Assembly: GCF_036324505.1 (NCBI RefSeq)
Contig: NC_086357.1
Coordinates: 29,068,293-29,132,292 of the forward strand
Source of the DNA: Eleginops maclovinus
Lineage: Eukaryota; Chordata; Actinopteri; Perciformes; Eleginopidae
Direction: 5' to 3'
Length of the DNA stretch: 64,000 nucleotides
This document shows, piece by piece, positions 13,219 through 30,247 of the stretch. The number at the start of each line of letters is the position of its first letter. Within the stretch, counting starts at the first letter, position 1. The position numbers and the translations under genes are program-made. The notes below the pieces were generated by a model. The model saw only the letters and a list, made by a program, of their open reading frames with translations. It did not search any database and was not told where the DNA came from.

Positions 13219-16200
13219 GTCCCCTGGTCTCCAGCTGTGTGCGTCTCTCTTTAGTGTCCCCTGGTCTCCAGCTGTGTGCGTCTCTCTTTAGTGTCCCCTG
13301 GTCTCCAGCTGTGTGCGTCTCTCTTTAGTGTCCCCTGGTCTCCAGCTGTGTGCGTCTCTCTTTAGTGTCCCCTGGTCTCCAGCTGTGTGCGTCTCTCTTT
13401 AGTGTCCCCTGGTCTCCAGCTGTGTGCGTCTCTCTTTAGTGTCCCCTGGTCTCCAGCTGTGTGCGTCTCTCTTTAGTGTCCCCTGGTCTCCAGCTGCGTG
13501 CGTCTCTCTTTAGTGTACCCTGGTCTCCAGCTGTGTGCGTCCCTCTTTAGTGTCCCCTGGTCTCCAGCTGCGTGCGTCTCTCTTTAGTGTCCCCTGGTCT
13601 CCGGCTGTGTGCGTCTCTCTTTAGTGTCCCCTGGTCTCCGGCTGTGTGCGTCTCTCTTTAGTGTCCCCTGTTCTCCAGCTGTGTGCATCTCTCTTTAGTG
13701 TCCCCTGGTCTCCGGCTGTGTGCGTCTCTCTTTAGTGTCCCCTGGTCTCCGGCTGTGTGCGTCTCTCTTTAGTGTCCCCTTGTCTCCAGCTGTGTGCGTC
13801 TCTCTTTAGTGTCCCCTGGTCTCCAGCTGTGTGCGTCTCTCTTTACTGTCCCCTGGTCTCCAGCTGTGTGCGTCTCTCTTTAGTGTCCCCTGGTCTCCAG
13901 CTGTGTGCGTCTCTCTTTAGTGTCCACTGGTGTCCAGCTGTGTGCGTCTCTCTTTAGTGTCCCCTGGTCTCCAGCTGTGTGCGTCTCTCTTTAGTGTCCC
14001 CTGGTCCCCAGCTGTGTGCGTTTCTCTTTAGTGTCCCCTGGTCTCCAGCTGTGTGCGTCTCTCTTTAGTGTCCCCTGGTCCCCAGCTGTGTGCGTCTCTC
14101 TTTAGTGTCCCCTGGTCTCCAGCTGTGTGCGTCTCTCTTTAGTGTCCCCTGGTCTCCAGCTGTGTGCGTCTCTCTTTAGTGTCCCCTGGTCTCCAGCTGT
14201 GTGCGTCTCTCTTTAGTGTCCCCTGGTCTCCAGCTGTGTGCGTCTCTCTTTAGTGTCCCCTGGTCTCCAGCTGTGTGCGTCTCTCTTTAGTGTCCCCTGG
14301 TCTCCGTTGTGTTGGAGCTTCTTGCAGCGTTTGGTTTCTGCAGCTTTCAGTAAACTGCTCATGTCTCCTCTGCTGAATGTTCTCTAGATGCTGCATGTGT
14401 TGAAGAGCTGCTGCAGATGTTTCTGAGTTCTGATCTGAGTTTCTGTATCTGCATCCTCTCTGAAGCTGCACTAAAGAGAGACGCACACAGCTGGAGACCA
14501 GGGGACACTAAAGAGGGACGCACACAGCTGGAGACCAGGGTACACTAAAGAGAGACGCACGCAGCTGGCCCGGCTGTGTGCGTCTCTCTTTAGTGTCCCC
14601 TGTTCTCCAGCTGTGTGCATCTCTCTTTAGTGTCCCCTGGTCTCCGGCTGTGTGCGTCTCTCTTTAGTGTCCCCTGGTCTCCGGCTGTGTGCGTCTCTCT
14701 TTAGTGTCCCCTTGTCTCCAGCTGTGTGCGTCTCTCTTTAGTGTCCCCTGGTCTCCAGCTGTGTGCGTCTCTCTTTACTGTCCCCTGGTCTCCAGCTGTG
14801 TGCGTCTCTCTTTAGTGTCCCCTGGTCTCCAGCTGTGTGCGTCTCTCTTTAGTGTCCACTGGTGTCCAGCTGTGTGCGTCTCTCTTTAGTGTCCCCTGGT
14901 CTCCAGCTGTGTGCGTCTCTCTTTAGTGTCCCCTGGTCCCCAGCTGTGTGCGTTTCTCTTTAGTGTCCCCTGGTCTCCAGCTGTGTGCGTCTCTCTTTAG
15001 TGTCCCCTGGTCTCCGGCTGTGTGCGTCTCTCTTTAGTGTCCCCTGGTCTCCGGCTGTGTGCGTCTCTCTTTAGTGTCCCCTGTTCTCCAGCTGTGTGCA
15101 TCTCTCTTTAGTGTCCCCTGGTCTCCGGCTGTGTGCGTCTCTCTTTAGTGTCCCCTGGTCTCCGGCTGTGTGCGTCTCTCTTTAGTGTCCCCTTGTCTCC
15201 AGCTGTGTGCGTCTCTCTTTAGTGTCCCCTGGTCTCCAGCTGTGTGCGTCTCTCTTTACTGTCCCCTGGTCTCCAGCTGTGTGCGTCTCTCTTTAGTGTC
15301 CCCTGGTCTCCAGCTGTGTGCGTCTCTCTTTAGTGTCCACTGGTGTCCAGCTGTGTGCGTCTCTCTTTAGTGTCCCCTGGTCTCCAGCTGTGTGCGTCTC
15401 TCTTTAGTGTCCCCTGGTCCCCAGCTGTGTGCGTTTCTCTTTAGTGTCCCCTGGTCTCCAGCTGTGTGCGTCTCTCTTTAGTGTCCCCTGGTCCCCAGCT
15501 GTGTGCGTCTCTCTTTAGTGTCCCCTGGTCTCCAGCTGTGTGCGTCTCTCTTTAGTGTCCCCTGGTCTCCAGCTGTGTGCGTCTCTCTTTAGTGTCCCCT
15601 GGTCTCCAGCTGTGTGCGTCTCTCTTTAGTGTCCCCTGGTCTCCAGCTGTGTGCGTCTCTCTTTAGTGTCCCCTGGTCTCCAGCTGTGTGCGTCTCTCTT
15701 TAGTGTCCCCTGGTCTCCGGCTGTGTGCGTCTCTCTTTAGTGTCCCCTGGTCTCCGGCTGTGTGCGTCTCTCTTTAGTGTCCCCTGTTCTCCAGCTGTGT
15801 GCATCTCTCTTTAGTGTCCCCTGGTCTCCGGCTGTGTGCGTCTCTCTTTAGTGTCCCCTGGTCTCCGGCTGTGTGCGTCTCTCTTTAGTGTCCCCTTGTC
15901 TCCAGCTGTGTGCGTCTCTCTTTAGTGTCCCCTGGTCTCCAGCTGTGTGCGTCTCTCTTTACTGTCCCCTGGTCTCCAGCTGTGTGCGTCTCTCTTTAGT
16001 GTCCCCTGGTCTCCAGCTGTGTGCGTCTCTCTTTAGTGTCCACTGGTGTCCAGCTGTGTGCGTCTCTCTTTAGTGTCCCCTGGTCTCCAGCTGTGTGCGT
16101 CTCTCTTTAGTGTCCCCTGGTCCCCAGCTGTGTGCGTTTCTCTTTAGTGTCCCCTGGTCTCCAGCTGTGTGCGTCTCTCTTTAGTGTCCCCTGGTCCCCA

Positions 16201-16421
16201 GCTGTGTGCGTCTCTCTTTAGTGTCCCCTGGTCTCCAGCTGTGTGCGTCTCTCTTTAGTGTCCCCTGGTCTCCAGCTGTGTGCGTCTCTCTTTAGTGTCC
16301 CCTGGTCTCCAGCTGTGTGCGTCTCTCTTTAGTGTCCCCTGGTCTCCAGCTGTGTGCGTCTCTCTTTAGTGTCCCCTGGTCTCCAGCTGTGTGCGTCTCT
16401 CTTTAGTGTCCCCTGGTCTCC
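13219..16421 (-). repeat. 37-bp minisatellite, locus 1 (minus orientation)
   Basis: Unit of 37 bp with core GGTCTCCAGCTGTGTGCG and CTCTCTTTAGTGTCCCC, about 80 copies. The array is broken by an A-repeat copy at 14306-14470 and by a short inverted run at 14471-14568. Sets of the same variant units recur, for example from 14689, 15170 and 15873, spaced 481 and 703 bp, exactly 13 and 19 units. Short leucine/valine-rich open frames repeating within it are artefacts. Confidence 0.97.
14306..14470 (-). repeat. Dispersed repeat A inside locus 1
   Basis: Identical to the first 165 bp of the copy at 16422. Orientation is minus relative to the copy at 30050. It is followed directly by minisatellite units in the reverse orientation. 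Confidence 0.9.
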
Positions 16422-16640
16422 GTTGTGTTGGAGCTTCTTGCAGCGTTTGGTTTCTGCAGCTTTCAGTAAACTGCTCATGTCTCCTCTGCTGAATGTTCTC
16501 TAGATGCTGCATGTGTTGAAGAGCTGCTGCAGATGTTTCTGAGTTCTGATCTGAGTTTCTGTATCTGCATCCTCTCTGAAGCTGCAGTTCCTCCTGATGG
16601 AAGAGGTCTGGACTGCTGTAGCTTTACTGTCAGTGAAACA
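16422..16640 (-). repeat. Dispersed repeat A, right arm of locus 1
   Basis: Starts GTTGTGTTGGAGCTTCTTGC at the array edge and continues past CTCCTGATGGAAGAGGTCTG. The reverse complement matches 30050-30247 nearly base for base. In the minus direction it gives an open, glutamine-rich coiled-coil-like stretch (for example AALQHMQHLENIQQRRHEQF), which I do not call a gene because it is carried by a repeat. Confidence 0.88.
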
Positions 16641-17099
16641 TGCAGATCCTCTGGAACAACAATACATGCTGAACTGAAATGTAATATTATAATAAGAGAG
16701 TTCTCCCTGCTGTAATGACTTATCCATCTGACCACCGTGTGACCGGCCAGAAACTGGTTTGGACGGCCTCCTGAAGTGTGAGGCAGACAGCGTTAATAAA
16801 GGGGTTCTGCAGCGTGTGTAATATGAGGTGTGGTAATATGAAGTGTTTTATGACACCGCCAGGGAGAGCCGGATAATCGTGAAATTCTGTCGCAGCTCTG
16901 GGGCCAGAAACCCAGAAACCCTCAGGATGCCGGGCAGAGTCTCTCTGAGCAGGATCGTAAATTAGTTTGGCAGGTGGGTTTCAACTGAGGGCCACACAAG
17001 AAACCCAGACCTTCACCAGAGAGCAGAAACCACTTTCCATGAGCTGAGAAAATCCTTTCTAACCCAATCCGAATACAAGCTTCCACATGGGAGGGGGGA
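16641..17099. other. No recognised gene
   Basis: Ordinary non-coding sequence between the A repeat and the purine-rich tract. Confidence 0.4.
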
Positions 17100-18062
17100 C
17101 AGGGGAGGAAGGGAGAGATGGATTCAGGGAGGAACAAGGGTTAAAGATCCAAGGGATGTATGGATGACTGGCTGAAAGGATGTAGGCATGGGGGTTGGTA
17201 GGTATAAAGAGATGTAGAGAGGGAGGGACAAATTGATGTAGGGAGGTATAGGGAATAATGTGGGGTGGAGGGAAGGAAGGAAGGAAGGAGGAAGGGGGGA
17301 ATAGATGTTGGTAGTTAGGGATGAAGGGCCAAAGGGATAGCGGGAAAAAAGAAGGGAGTCACAGGTTGAAGGGATTTAGGGAGTGAAGGATAAAGTGATG
17401 TAGCGAGTGAGGGAGGGATGAAGGGTGTTAGGGATAAGGATCATAGCAATGTAGGGATGCAGGGATGAGGAGGCGAGGATGGAAATTATGAAGGGATGTA
17501 TGGAGTGAGGGATGTGGGTAGGAAGGGATGAATGGAAGGAGGAAGGGATGAAGGGTTGAAGGGAGGAGGGGATATAGGGAAGAAACGATGATTGGAAGGA
17601 GGAATTAGGAAGGAATGAAGGGTTGAAGGGGATGTAGGGAGGGGGAAGGATAAAGGGTTATAAAAGGGATGGACGTAGGGAGGGATGAAGGAAGGGAAGA
17701 ATCAATTGGTGAGGGGATAAAGTGAAGAAGAAAGGGAGGAGAAATAAAGGGAGTGAAGGTTCAAATGATGTAGCGAGGGATGGAGGGTGTTAGGGATTAT
17801 AGCAATGTAGGGATGCAGGGATGTAGTGAGGAAGGGATGAATGAAAGGACTTAGCAAGGGTTGAAGATAATAGGGGATGTAGGCAGGGAGGGATGATTGG
17901 AAGGAGGAGGGGATGAAGGGCTGTGGGTGAAGAGGAGTGAGGGAGGGGGAGGGATAAAGGGTTTTAAAATAGGACGGACATAGGGAGGGATAACGGAAGG
18001 AGGGATGAAGGAGGGAGGGAGGGATAAAGGGATATAGGTAAAGAGGAGATAGGGAGGGAAAG
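17100..18062 (+). repeat. Purine-rich low-complexity tract
   Basis: About 960 bp of degenerate GGGATGAAGGGA / GGAGGGATGTAGGG words, purine-rich on the + strand. Units are too diverged to give a single period. Confidence 0.85.
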
Positions 18063-18424
18063 GAAGGGTGGGTAGTGAAACAGGACACAAAGAGGCAGAT
18101 GACTCAGCAGGGATTGGAGGTGAGGGTGAGGTTTGCACCCCCTCCCAAACAAAGACTAGCTATCCTCATTTATAACGGGAGGAGGGACATCTGGGTCTGA
18201 AGCTGAGCTAACGTTGGCCGCAGCCCAACAGAAACGCAGATTTAACCTCAAACTGAAACTTGATCAGTTTTTACCACTTTTCATTTTAATATTGATGTTA
18301 TCAGAGGAGGCGCTGAAAACCTCCCGAAGCATCGAAGGAATCCTACCGGGACATTAAACCAAAGCTCTGACTGTTTCATACGACTGCAGGTCGACTGTTA
18401 CAGATTAGCCAGCAGGAAGTTTTG
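18063..18424. other. No recognised gene
   Basis: Non-coding sequence with no element I can name. Confidence 0.4.
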
Positions 18425-18602
18425 TTTGTTATATTTTTTGGGGGCTTTTTGCCTTTGATCGGAGAGGGCAGTGGAGAGTGACAGGAAAGTGGGAGAGAGA
18501 GTCGGGGTGGGATCCGGAAAGAACCATGGGTCGGGAATCGAACCCGGGTCGCCAGCACACGGTGCAGAGGCCCCAGCCAGTTGCGCCACGGCCGGGGCCA
18601 GC
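18425..18602 (-). repeat. Dispersed retroposon-like fragment
   Basis: Contains GAGAGTGACAGGAAAGTGG, GGTCGGGAATCGAACCCGGG and GTTGCGCCACGGCCGGGG. This is the terminal part of a common fish dispersed repeat. AATCGAACCC resembles a polymerase III B box in reverse, so a tRNA-derived origin is possible. Confidence 0.6.
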
Positions 18603-22794
<4,192 letters not shown>

Positions 22795-22819
22795 TTAAGC
22801 ATGTTGGGTCATTTTGTCG

Positions 22820-23095
22820 GGTTGAATCCCAGAGGTAGAAGACTTACAAGTAAAAGTCTCAATTAAAGGTACAAAGGTATTAGCATAAATTTACAAATAC
22901 TTTCTGTACCAAAAGTAAAATATTCATTATGCAGAATTGCCGATTTAAGCTCTTTATATGTAAAATGATTGTATTATAGTTATTGATGCATGAATTACTT
23001 GGTATTAAACTTCTAATAATACATTATAATGTAGAGGAGTTGAAGTTTAAAGCAGCATAAAGTCAAGTACCTTCATTTTATACTTACATATGGTA
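22820..23095. mobile_element. Non-autonomous hAT-like MITE fragment
   Basis: Words such as AAGTAAAAGTCTC, AAATATTCATTATGCAGAAT, TTGATGCATGAATTA and ATAAAGTCAAGTACCTTCA follow the order of an abundant fish MITE that I recognise from memory. Ends and target duplication are not clear, so it is called a fragment. Confidence 0.5.
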
Positions 23096-23147
23096 CTGGG
23101 GGCTCTCTCAATGCGTCTTTAATGTAATAAAGGTTTGACTTTGGTTT

Positions 23148-23500
23148 CTACCAACCGATATAGAGATAGAGAAACGCCTGTATTGAAACTAAGGGGATGA
23201 GTGACGAGTGTCAAGCTAACGTTGGTTGCCTTTTATAAGCTAAATGTGTGTCAGCTGTAAGCTAACATTAGCTGCTGTAAACAGGTGACAGCTAACTTCA
23301 GCTAACGTTAGCGTGTGACTGTCGCTTATGTATACAAGTTGAATTAGCTACTTTATGAGTGACAAGCTAGGGTTAGCTAATGTTAGCTTACACCTGACAC
23401 ACATTTAGCTTATAAACAGCAACCAACGTTAGCTTGACGCTCGTCACTCATCCCCTTAGTTTCCATTCAGGTGTTTCTCTATCTCTATATAACTCGGTAG
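23148..23500. repeat. 126-bp inverted repeat (hairpin)
   Basis: The left arm 23148-23273 and right arm 23375-23500 are reverse complements with roughly 10% mismatch, separated by 101 bp. The arms contain GATATAGAGATAGAGAAACG, GGGGATGAGTGACGAG and AAGCTAACGTTGG. Part of the right arm is repeated again at about 23507-23600. Confidence 0.85.
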
Positions 23501-23621
23501 AAAGTTAGCTTGTGACTGTCACTTATACACAGCAGCTAATGTTAGCTTACACCTGGCACATAACATACATTTAGCTTAAACAGTAACCAATGAACGTTAA
23601 CGTGTGACTGTCACTGATTTA

Positions 23622-24184
23622 CACTAGCTACCGTTAGCTCATTTCTATCGCTAGCTACCGTTAGCTCATTTCTATCGCTAGCTACCGTTAGCTCATTTCT
23701 ATCACTAGCTACCGTTAGCTCATTTCTATCACTAGCTACCGTTAGCTCATTTCTATCACTAGCTACCGTTAGCTCATTTCGGTCACTAGCTACCGTTAGC
23801 TCATTTCCGTCACTAGCTACCGTTAGCTCATTTCCGTCACTAGCTACCATTAGCTCATTTCTATCACTAGCTACCGTTAGCTCATTTCCGTCACTAGCTA
23901 CCGTTAGCTCATTTCCGTCACTAGCTACCATTAGCTCATTTCCGTCACTAGCTACCGTTAGCTCATTTCTATCACTAGCTACCGTTAGCTCATTTCTATC
24001 ACTAGCTACCGTTAGCTCATTTCCGTCACTAGCTACCGTTAGCTCATTTCGGTCACTAGCTACCGTTAGCTCATTTCTATCACTAGCTACCGTTAGCTCA
24101 TTTCCGTCACTAGCTACCGTTAGCTCATTTCCGTCACTAGCTACCATTAGCTCATTTCCGTCACTAGCTACCATTAGCTCATTT
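23622..24184. repeat. 27-bp minisatellite (TAGCTACCGTTAGCTCATTT...)
   Basis: About 21 units of TAGCTACCGTTAGCTCATTT plus CTATCAC, CCGTCAC or GGTCAC. The period is a multiple of three, so the minus strand stays open as a repeated nine-residue NELTVASD(R/G) frame. I regard this as non-coding. Confidence 0.96.
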
Positions 24185-25207
24185 TTCTGCTCTTTTCTAA
24201 TTCATATGTAGTTAATATTTCAGGTTTGGGCAATGCTTGAACAGCTCTGTCAGGGAGACATTATAATATATTCTGTCCTATGTTCAACCCAGCTGTTCTA
24301 AGATAATAAATGTCTAAAAGTGAAAAGTCAAGTAGAATAAAATTAAAGAGTTTAGAGAAACATTTTACTGGATATTCTGTGTTTGGAAATGTGCATCAAA
24401 GCTCCTCACCTATCAGCGGCAGTTTCTCATTAACACACACGTGTTCAGTAAATGTTTTAACCAACGTCTCTGTCAGTGCTCAAGTCCTGCCAGATCCCCC
24501 GCGCCGAGACAATTTCATTACAGCCGAGATGACATCGGGCTCTTTCATCTGCTTCATAGGAGCGGCATCGATTGGACGCGCTGCCTTTAGTGAAGAGGAA
24601 GCGCGTGAGCGGCGCTGGAGCTGTGAGGCGCTAACAGGTATGAAGAATCCACTTCCCTGTGTGTGTGTGTGTTCAGAGGAAGTCTTTAACCTATGAAAAC
24701 ATTTTGTTCTTCACATGAGCACTAACAGCTGAGCACGGCTGTACAGAGGTTTATTTAAAACACCACCGAAGAAGACAATTATCCCTGAGATATTTCATTT
24801 CCTTTTGCAGTTTGCACCAAAACGCCTCGAGCCTTAAAAACTTGAACTCAGCATGTCTACATCGGGAACACATTTCAGCCTCTGCAGACCATTAACATGC
24901 ACCTATAGAACACACGACAGGAGAGGGAACACCACAGAAGAAGAAGACTCAAATATTCAGCTTCAGATGTGAATATTGTTCCTCAAAATGTAGATATCTT
25001 GTTTTTAAAAGTCTGATCTCTACACCACAGGAACCCAGACCCCTTTAATGGAGCTGACTTTATACACAGTGACAGAGGGTTTCCTTTAAAAACCGTTCTG
25101 ACACCTTGAATGTAACTTTTTCTGGAGCCTTTTAATAGAAGTTTGACCATCATTAATGTCATCTCAACATCCTTTAAAGCCGAGGCTTTGAGTCTCCTCG
25201 GATGAAC
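24185..25207. other. No recognised gene
   Basis: Non-coding. A CpG-bearing stretch at about 24490-24650 is less repetitive than its surroundings. Confidence 0.35.
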
Positions 25208-25425
25208 GGATTTACAGTTCCTGCTCCTGCACCGCCCCCTGCTGGCGACTGCTGCTCCTGCACCGCCCCCTGCTGGCGACTGCTGCTCCTGCACCGCCCC
25301 CTGCTGGCGACTGCTGCTCCTGCACCACCCCCTGCTGGCGACTGCTACTCCTGCACCGTTCCCTGCTGGAGGCTGCTGCTCCTGCACCTCCACCTGCTGG
25401 AGGCTGCTGCTCCTGCACTCACACC
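25208..25425. repeat. 30-bp minisatellite (CTGCTCCTGCACC...)
   Basis: About seven units of CTGCTCCTGCACCGCCCCCT plus GCTGGCGACT, decaying toward the right. Confidence 0.92.
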
Positions 25426-26426
<1,001 letters not shown>

Positions 26427-26570
26427 CAGAAACTCTTGTAAAAGGCGTCCCTGTGGTAATACATCTGGTTATGTGTTATGGGATGTTTCTGTTCTCACAG
26501 GATGATCAGGTCCTCTGGGAGGAGACGGAACCCCAGAGCACGGGGGGGGTGCAGGTTCTGACTGTGTCCT

Positions 26571-26632
26571 CACAGACAGACAGACAGACAGACAGGCAGA
26601 GAGACAGACAGGCAGAGAGACAGGCAGAGGTC
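26571..26632. repeat. (CAGA)n microsatellite
   Basis: CAGACAGA units passing into CAGGCAGAGAGA variants. Confidence 0.9.
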
Positions 26633-26799
26633 CATCATGGGTTTGAAAAGGTACTGAAAGACAGCATGTGCACGTTGACTACATTAATAGTCATTAAGAC
26701 TAAGAATCATTTCACAATAAAAGCCTTTCTGAAAGCAGGGTTTTGATTGGACCATTGGGAGATTTGTAGCGGACGTCTCTTGCGTTGAACTGCTCCTTT

Positions 26800-26955
26800 T
26801 AGATTTCATTTATGTTATCTAGCTGATTCTTTTATCCACAGTGACCTCAATACAGAAGCAGTGTGTGGTTCAGTAGACTGCAGGGGCTGGGGATCCAACC
26901 GCTGTCCCTCTGCTCCGTAGATCCATTAAAACCCCCTGCACCACAGTGGACCCTC
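26800..26955. repeat. Dispersed retroposon-like fragment
   Basis: Contains CTGATTCTTTTATCCACAGT, CAGTGTGTGGTTCAGT and GGGGATCCAACCGCTGTCCC. These recall the widespread fish repeat with 'CTTTTATCCAAAGCGAC ... GGGGATCGAACC'. Diverged. Confidence 0.5.
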
Positions 26956-27179
26956 TACAACACATACACAAGATGCATTCAGAGCGGTGAGCACTAACCC
27001 TAGTATGAACGTTGTTTTTTCATCAGTTTATGACCTGAAAAATAAATGCATTTTTTTGTAAGAGCTGGATTCAATTAAGTGTAGAGTTCGAACCGGCAGC
27101 TCTGGAGTTTAGCACGAAGACTGGCACCATCTGAAGTCCATTAGATGCAGTTCTTCAGTTCACAGAAAGATTGCAATCT

Positions 27180-27345
27180 GAGACTTTTTCTCAGAATCGT
27201 TACTTTTTTTTTTCAGGCTTTTTACACTTTTTAAAAGATTATTGACTTTTTTCTCTGAATTTTCTGATTTTTTGACTTTTCTCAGTAAAAATTCAGATAA
27301 AAAAGTCTAAATTAAAAACCAAAGTCAGAAAATAAAGTCCGAACC
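27180..27345. repeat. Degenerate GACTTTTTCTCAGAAT repeat
   Basis: Loose TGACTTTTCTCAG and AAAGTCAGAAA words on alternating strands, related in character to 8241-8545. Confidence 0.55.
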
Positions 27346-28031
27346 CTGCGTCCGCTGGCTCTAGTTATCTCTGAGTGGTTTACATCCTGAAGTGTCCTGC
27401 AGCTGTCCTCAGACTCACCTCTGAGACTGAGGACATGATGACACGCTGTTTAAGGGTTTCACCTCTCAGCCAATCAGCAGCCAACACACCTCTCATTATC
27501 GGCTGCTGACAGTGGGGGGGCCCCTAACGGACCCCAAAGAAGAAATCACTAGCACATGGGCCCTCAGTCTCACACACACACCGCCTGTGTTTGGAAAGTT
27601 GTCATGCTCTGACCCCTGCCGCAGACAGGCTTTTCTTTAAAGATAATAATAATAAATCGCGCGGAGGAACTTGAGGAGAAGGTGGAGATATCTAAACATG
27701 GAGGCGCTGCAGCGTGTCATTGACTCTGAGAGCTGAAGACTTTGAAGACACAGACGTTAACGGCATTTCAACAACGTTACATTTCCTTAAATCCGCAGGT
27801 AACATTGAGAAGGACTTCACTTTAGTATTTCCATGTCAGGTTTCGTTATATTTCTACTGGACTTCATAAGGTTATTGAACTGAGCTTCTCAGCTGTGATT
27901 AAAGCATCAATAATCACAATCCAGTCATTCATAAAGGACTCTGCAGAAAGAGTTCCAAGGCACAACTTTGACTTGCAACACAATTTGGTATTGCAACTTT
28001 ACTATTAGGAAAATATCAGAGTACTTCTTCA

Positions 28032-28135
<104 letters not shown>

Positions 28136-28845
28136 CTACACAGTGAGCTCTTTGTGTCTCTCCTGCAGTCGGCCCAGCCTCAGCCTCTGTGGGACGGTGT
28201 TGGTGTTGTGTTTGCATAAAGTGATGGATCTGCTCAGGTGTGTTTACCTGCTGCTCTCCTCGCTGCGTTTGTTTTCAGAGCTTCAGGTTTCAGCTGGAGT
28301 ACGTTTCATTAACACGTCGCTGCCCTGTGACTGCAAGGTCATCTGAAATGACCTGCCCTCTCAACAAACTTTCATTTCAATGCAGGAACATGAAGCCCTG
28401 TGGAGGTTCCTCTGCAGGGCTGGGGCTTATCAGGTCGGGTTCGGATCCAAAGACTACGTCTGTCTGACTGCAGCGGTTCTGTTCCTCTCTCAGAGTCCTG
28501 CAGCTCCAGGCCTCCAGGGTGAGCTATTAATCCAACGAACGTTAGTCAATTAGTGAATCTTAGCCTCCTGTCCGTCCGTCCGTCCGTTATCTTGTGAAAA
28601 ACTGTTAGAACTGAATCAGAGTTCATTTTAAAGCTTTAAAACAGTACAGGGAGATAAAGCTGGCTACGCTACACAAAGTATTTATGCTTTAACAAGAATT
28701 ACCGGTACAGTAACGTGGAGTGGTCCTGCAGGTTAGGGTTAAAAATATCCTAAAAGTGTGTGTGTGTGTGTGTGTCTGTCTTGACCATGGACGACATGTG
28801 TCCCAGCGTACAGATGTAAACCACTCAACACATGAACATATAATG

Positions 28846-29002
<157 letters not shown>

Positions 29003-30049
29003 TCCGCAAGAAGCGGTATCTGGTTTCCTTCTAAGTTGCAGGCTTAACTTGTCCAAATGATTCATGAAACAAAAATGCTTCAAAACGAGTGAAACGATGT
29101 CGATCACTTGCCGAGAGCAGCAAGGATCAGCGGGTCAGTACCGGTTCAGAGATCTTTAGCGTCACGAGAGAGGTCAGGAGGTTACTGTGGGATACCAGCC
29201 GCAGGAAATACATGAACCTCAAACAGGACCAAAGAAGACAAGATCAGATCAAAACACTACAATGACAACACATGATCCCTTCCTTTTCACTCTGTATGAT
29301 TTGAAACCTGGGAACGTTAGCCTCTGAGACAAGACTGAAGCAGGACGGGCCCTCTCCCTGTCCCCTTCCCCAGCCTCCCTGCTCAGTAGCATGTTTCCTG
29401 CAACTCCTGTAGGTTAGTGTTAACCCCTGAGTCGTCTAATCTAACCCGACAGAACATTCTGGGCTCATTAGCCATCAGAAAGGCAGCGATTAAGTGTCAT
29501 TACATCCATTTCCCTTTGAATTCACAGAGACTGCATCATGGATCTGTTGGATCCAATTTACTCTCACAGAAACCAGGCGGCGCTGAGAAGAACCGCGGAG
29601 AGGTTAGTGCCACGACCGGTTAGCCCGTCACACAGGAACCTTTCCACCTGTCACCACAGCAATGTGTCCCGCTGCCTCCGTAACCGGATCTGGATCCCTC
29701 ACAGACACAGAGTGTCCCGCAGTGAAACACTCGTTTTTATTTTAATAAATCCCTGCTCTGGTTTACTGAAGCTGGTGCTTGATTTGTGATCTGAAGCAGC
29801 GGAGATAATCACCGGCCTCTGTCTCACACTCTGTGTTTATGGCCTGGTGATGAAGGCCAGAGCGACGGGGTAAACTGTTTTTAATTCCCCGACAAGGTTT
29901 TAGTTAGGCTGCAGGCCGGGGAGGGAAAGCAGAGGGCGGCCATGAATCAGACTGGGAGCCGATTATAAGGACAAACTGAGGGCCGGCGGGGGCCGAGGTG
30001 TTAGGGTAAGAACGTTAGTCAGAGAAATAAAATAAAAGAGGATGTTGGT

Positions 30050-30247
30050 TAAATACGGAGGCCGACAGGTGCCAACATGCTGCAGCTTCAGAGAGGATGC
30101 AGATACAGAAACTCAGATCAGAACTCAGAAACATCTGCAGCAGCTCTTCAACTCATGCAGCATCTAGAGAACATTCAGCAGAGGAGACATGAGCAGTTTA
30201 CTGAAAGCTGCAGAAACCAAACGCTGCAAGAAGCTCCAACACAACAG
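30050..30247 (+). repeat. Dispersed repeat A, left arm of locus 2
   Basis: Runs from CGGAGGCCGACAGGTGCC through GAGGATGCAGATACAGAAAC to GAAGCTCCAACACAAC, where the 37-bp array starts. It is the reverse complement of the arm at 16422 with only isolated differences. Confidence 0.9.

Noticed and set aside
13757..16073. Four identical 66-residue frames that could suggest a gene family
   Set aside because: They are copies of the same higher-order block in the 37-bp array.
29549..29602. Possible short coding exon beginning ATGGATCTGTTGG and ending at a GTTAGT donor
   Set aside because: It has no recognisable protein similarity, no partner exon and only a moderate donor, so it is likely chance.
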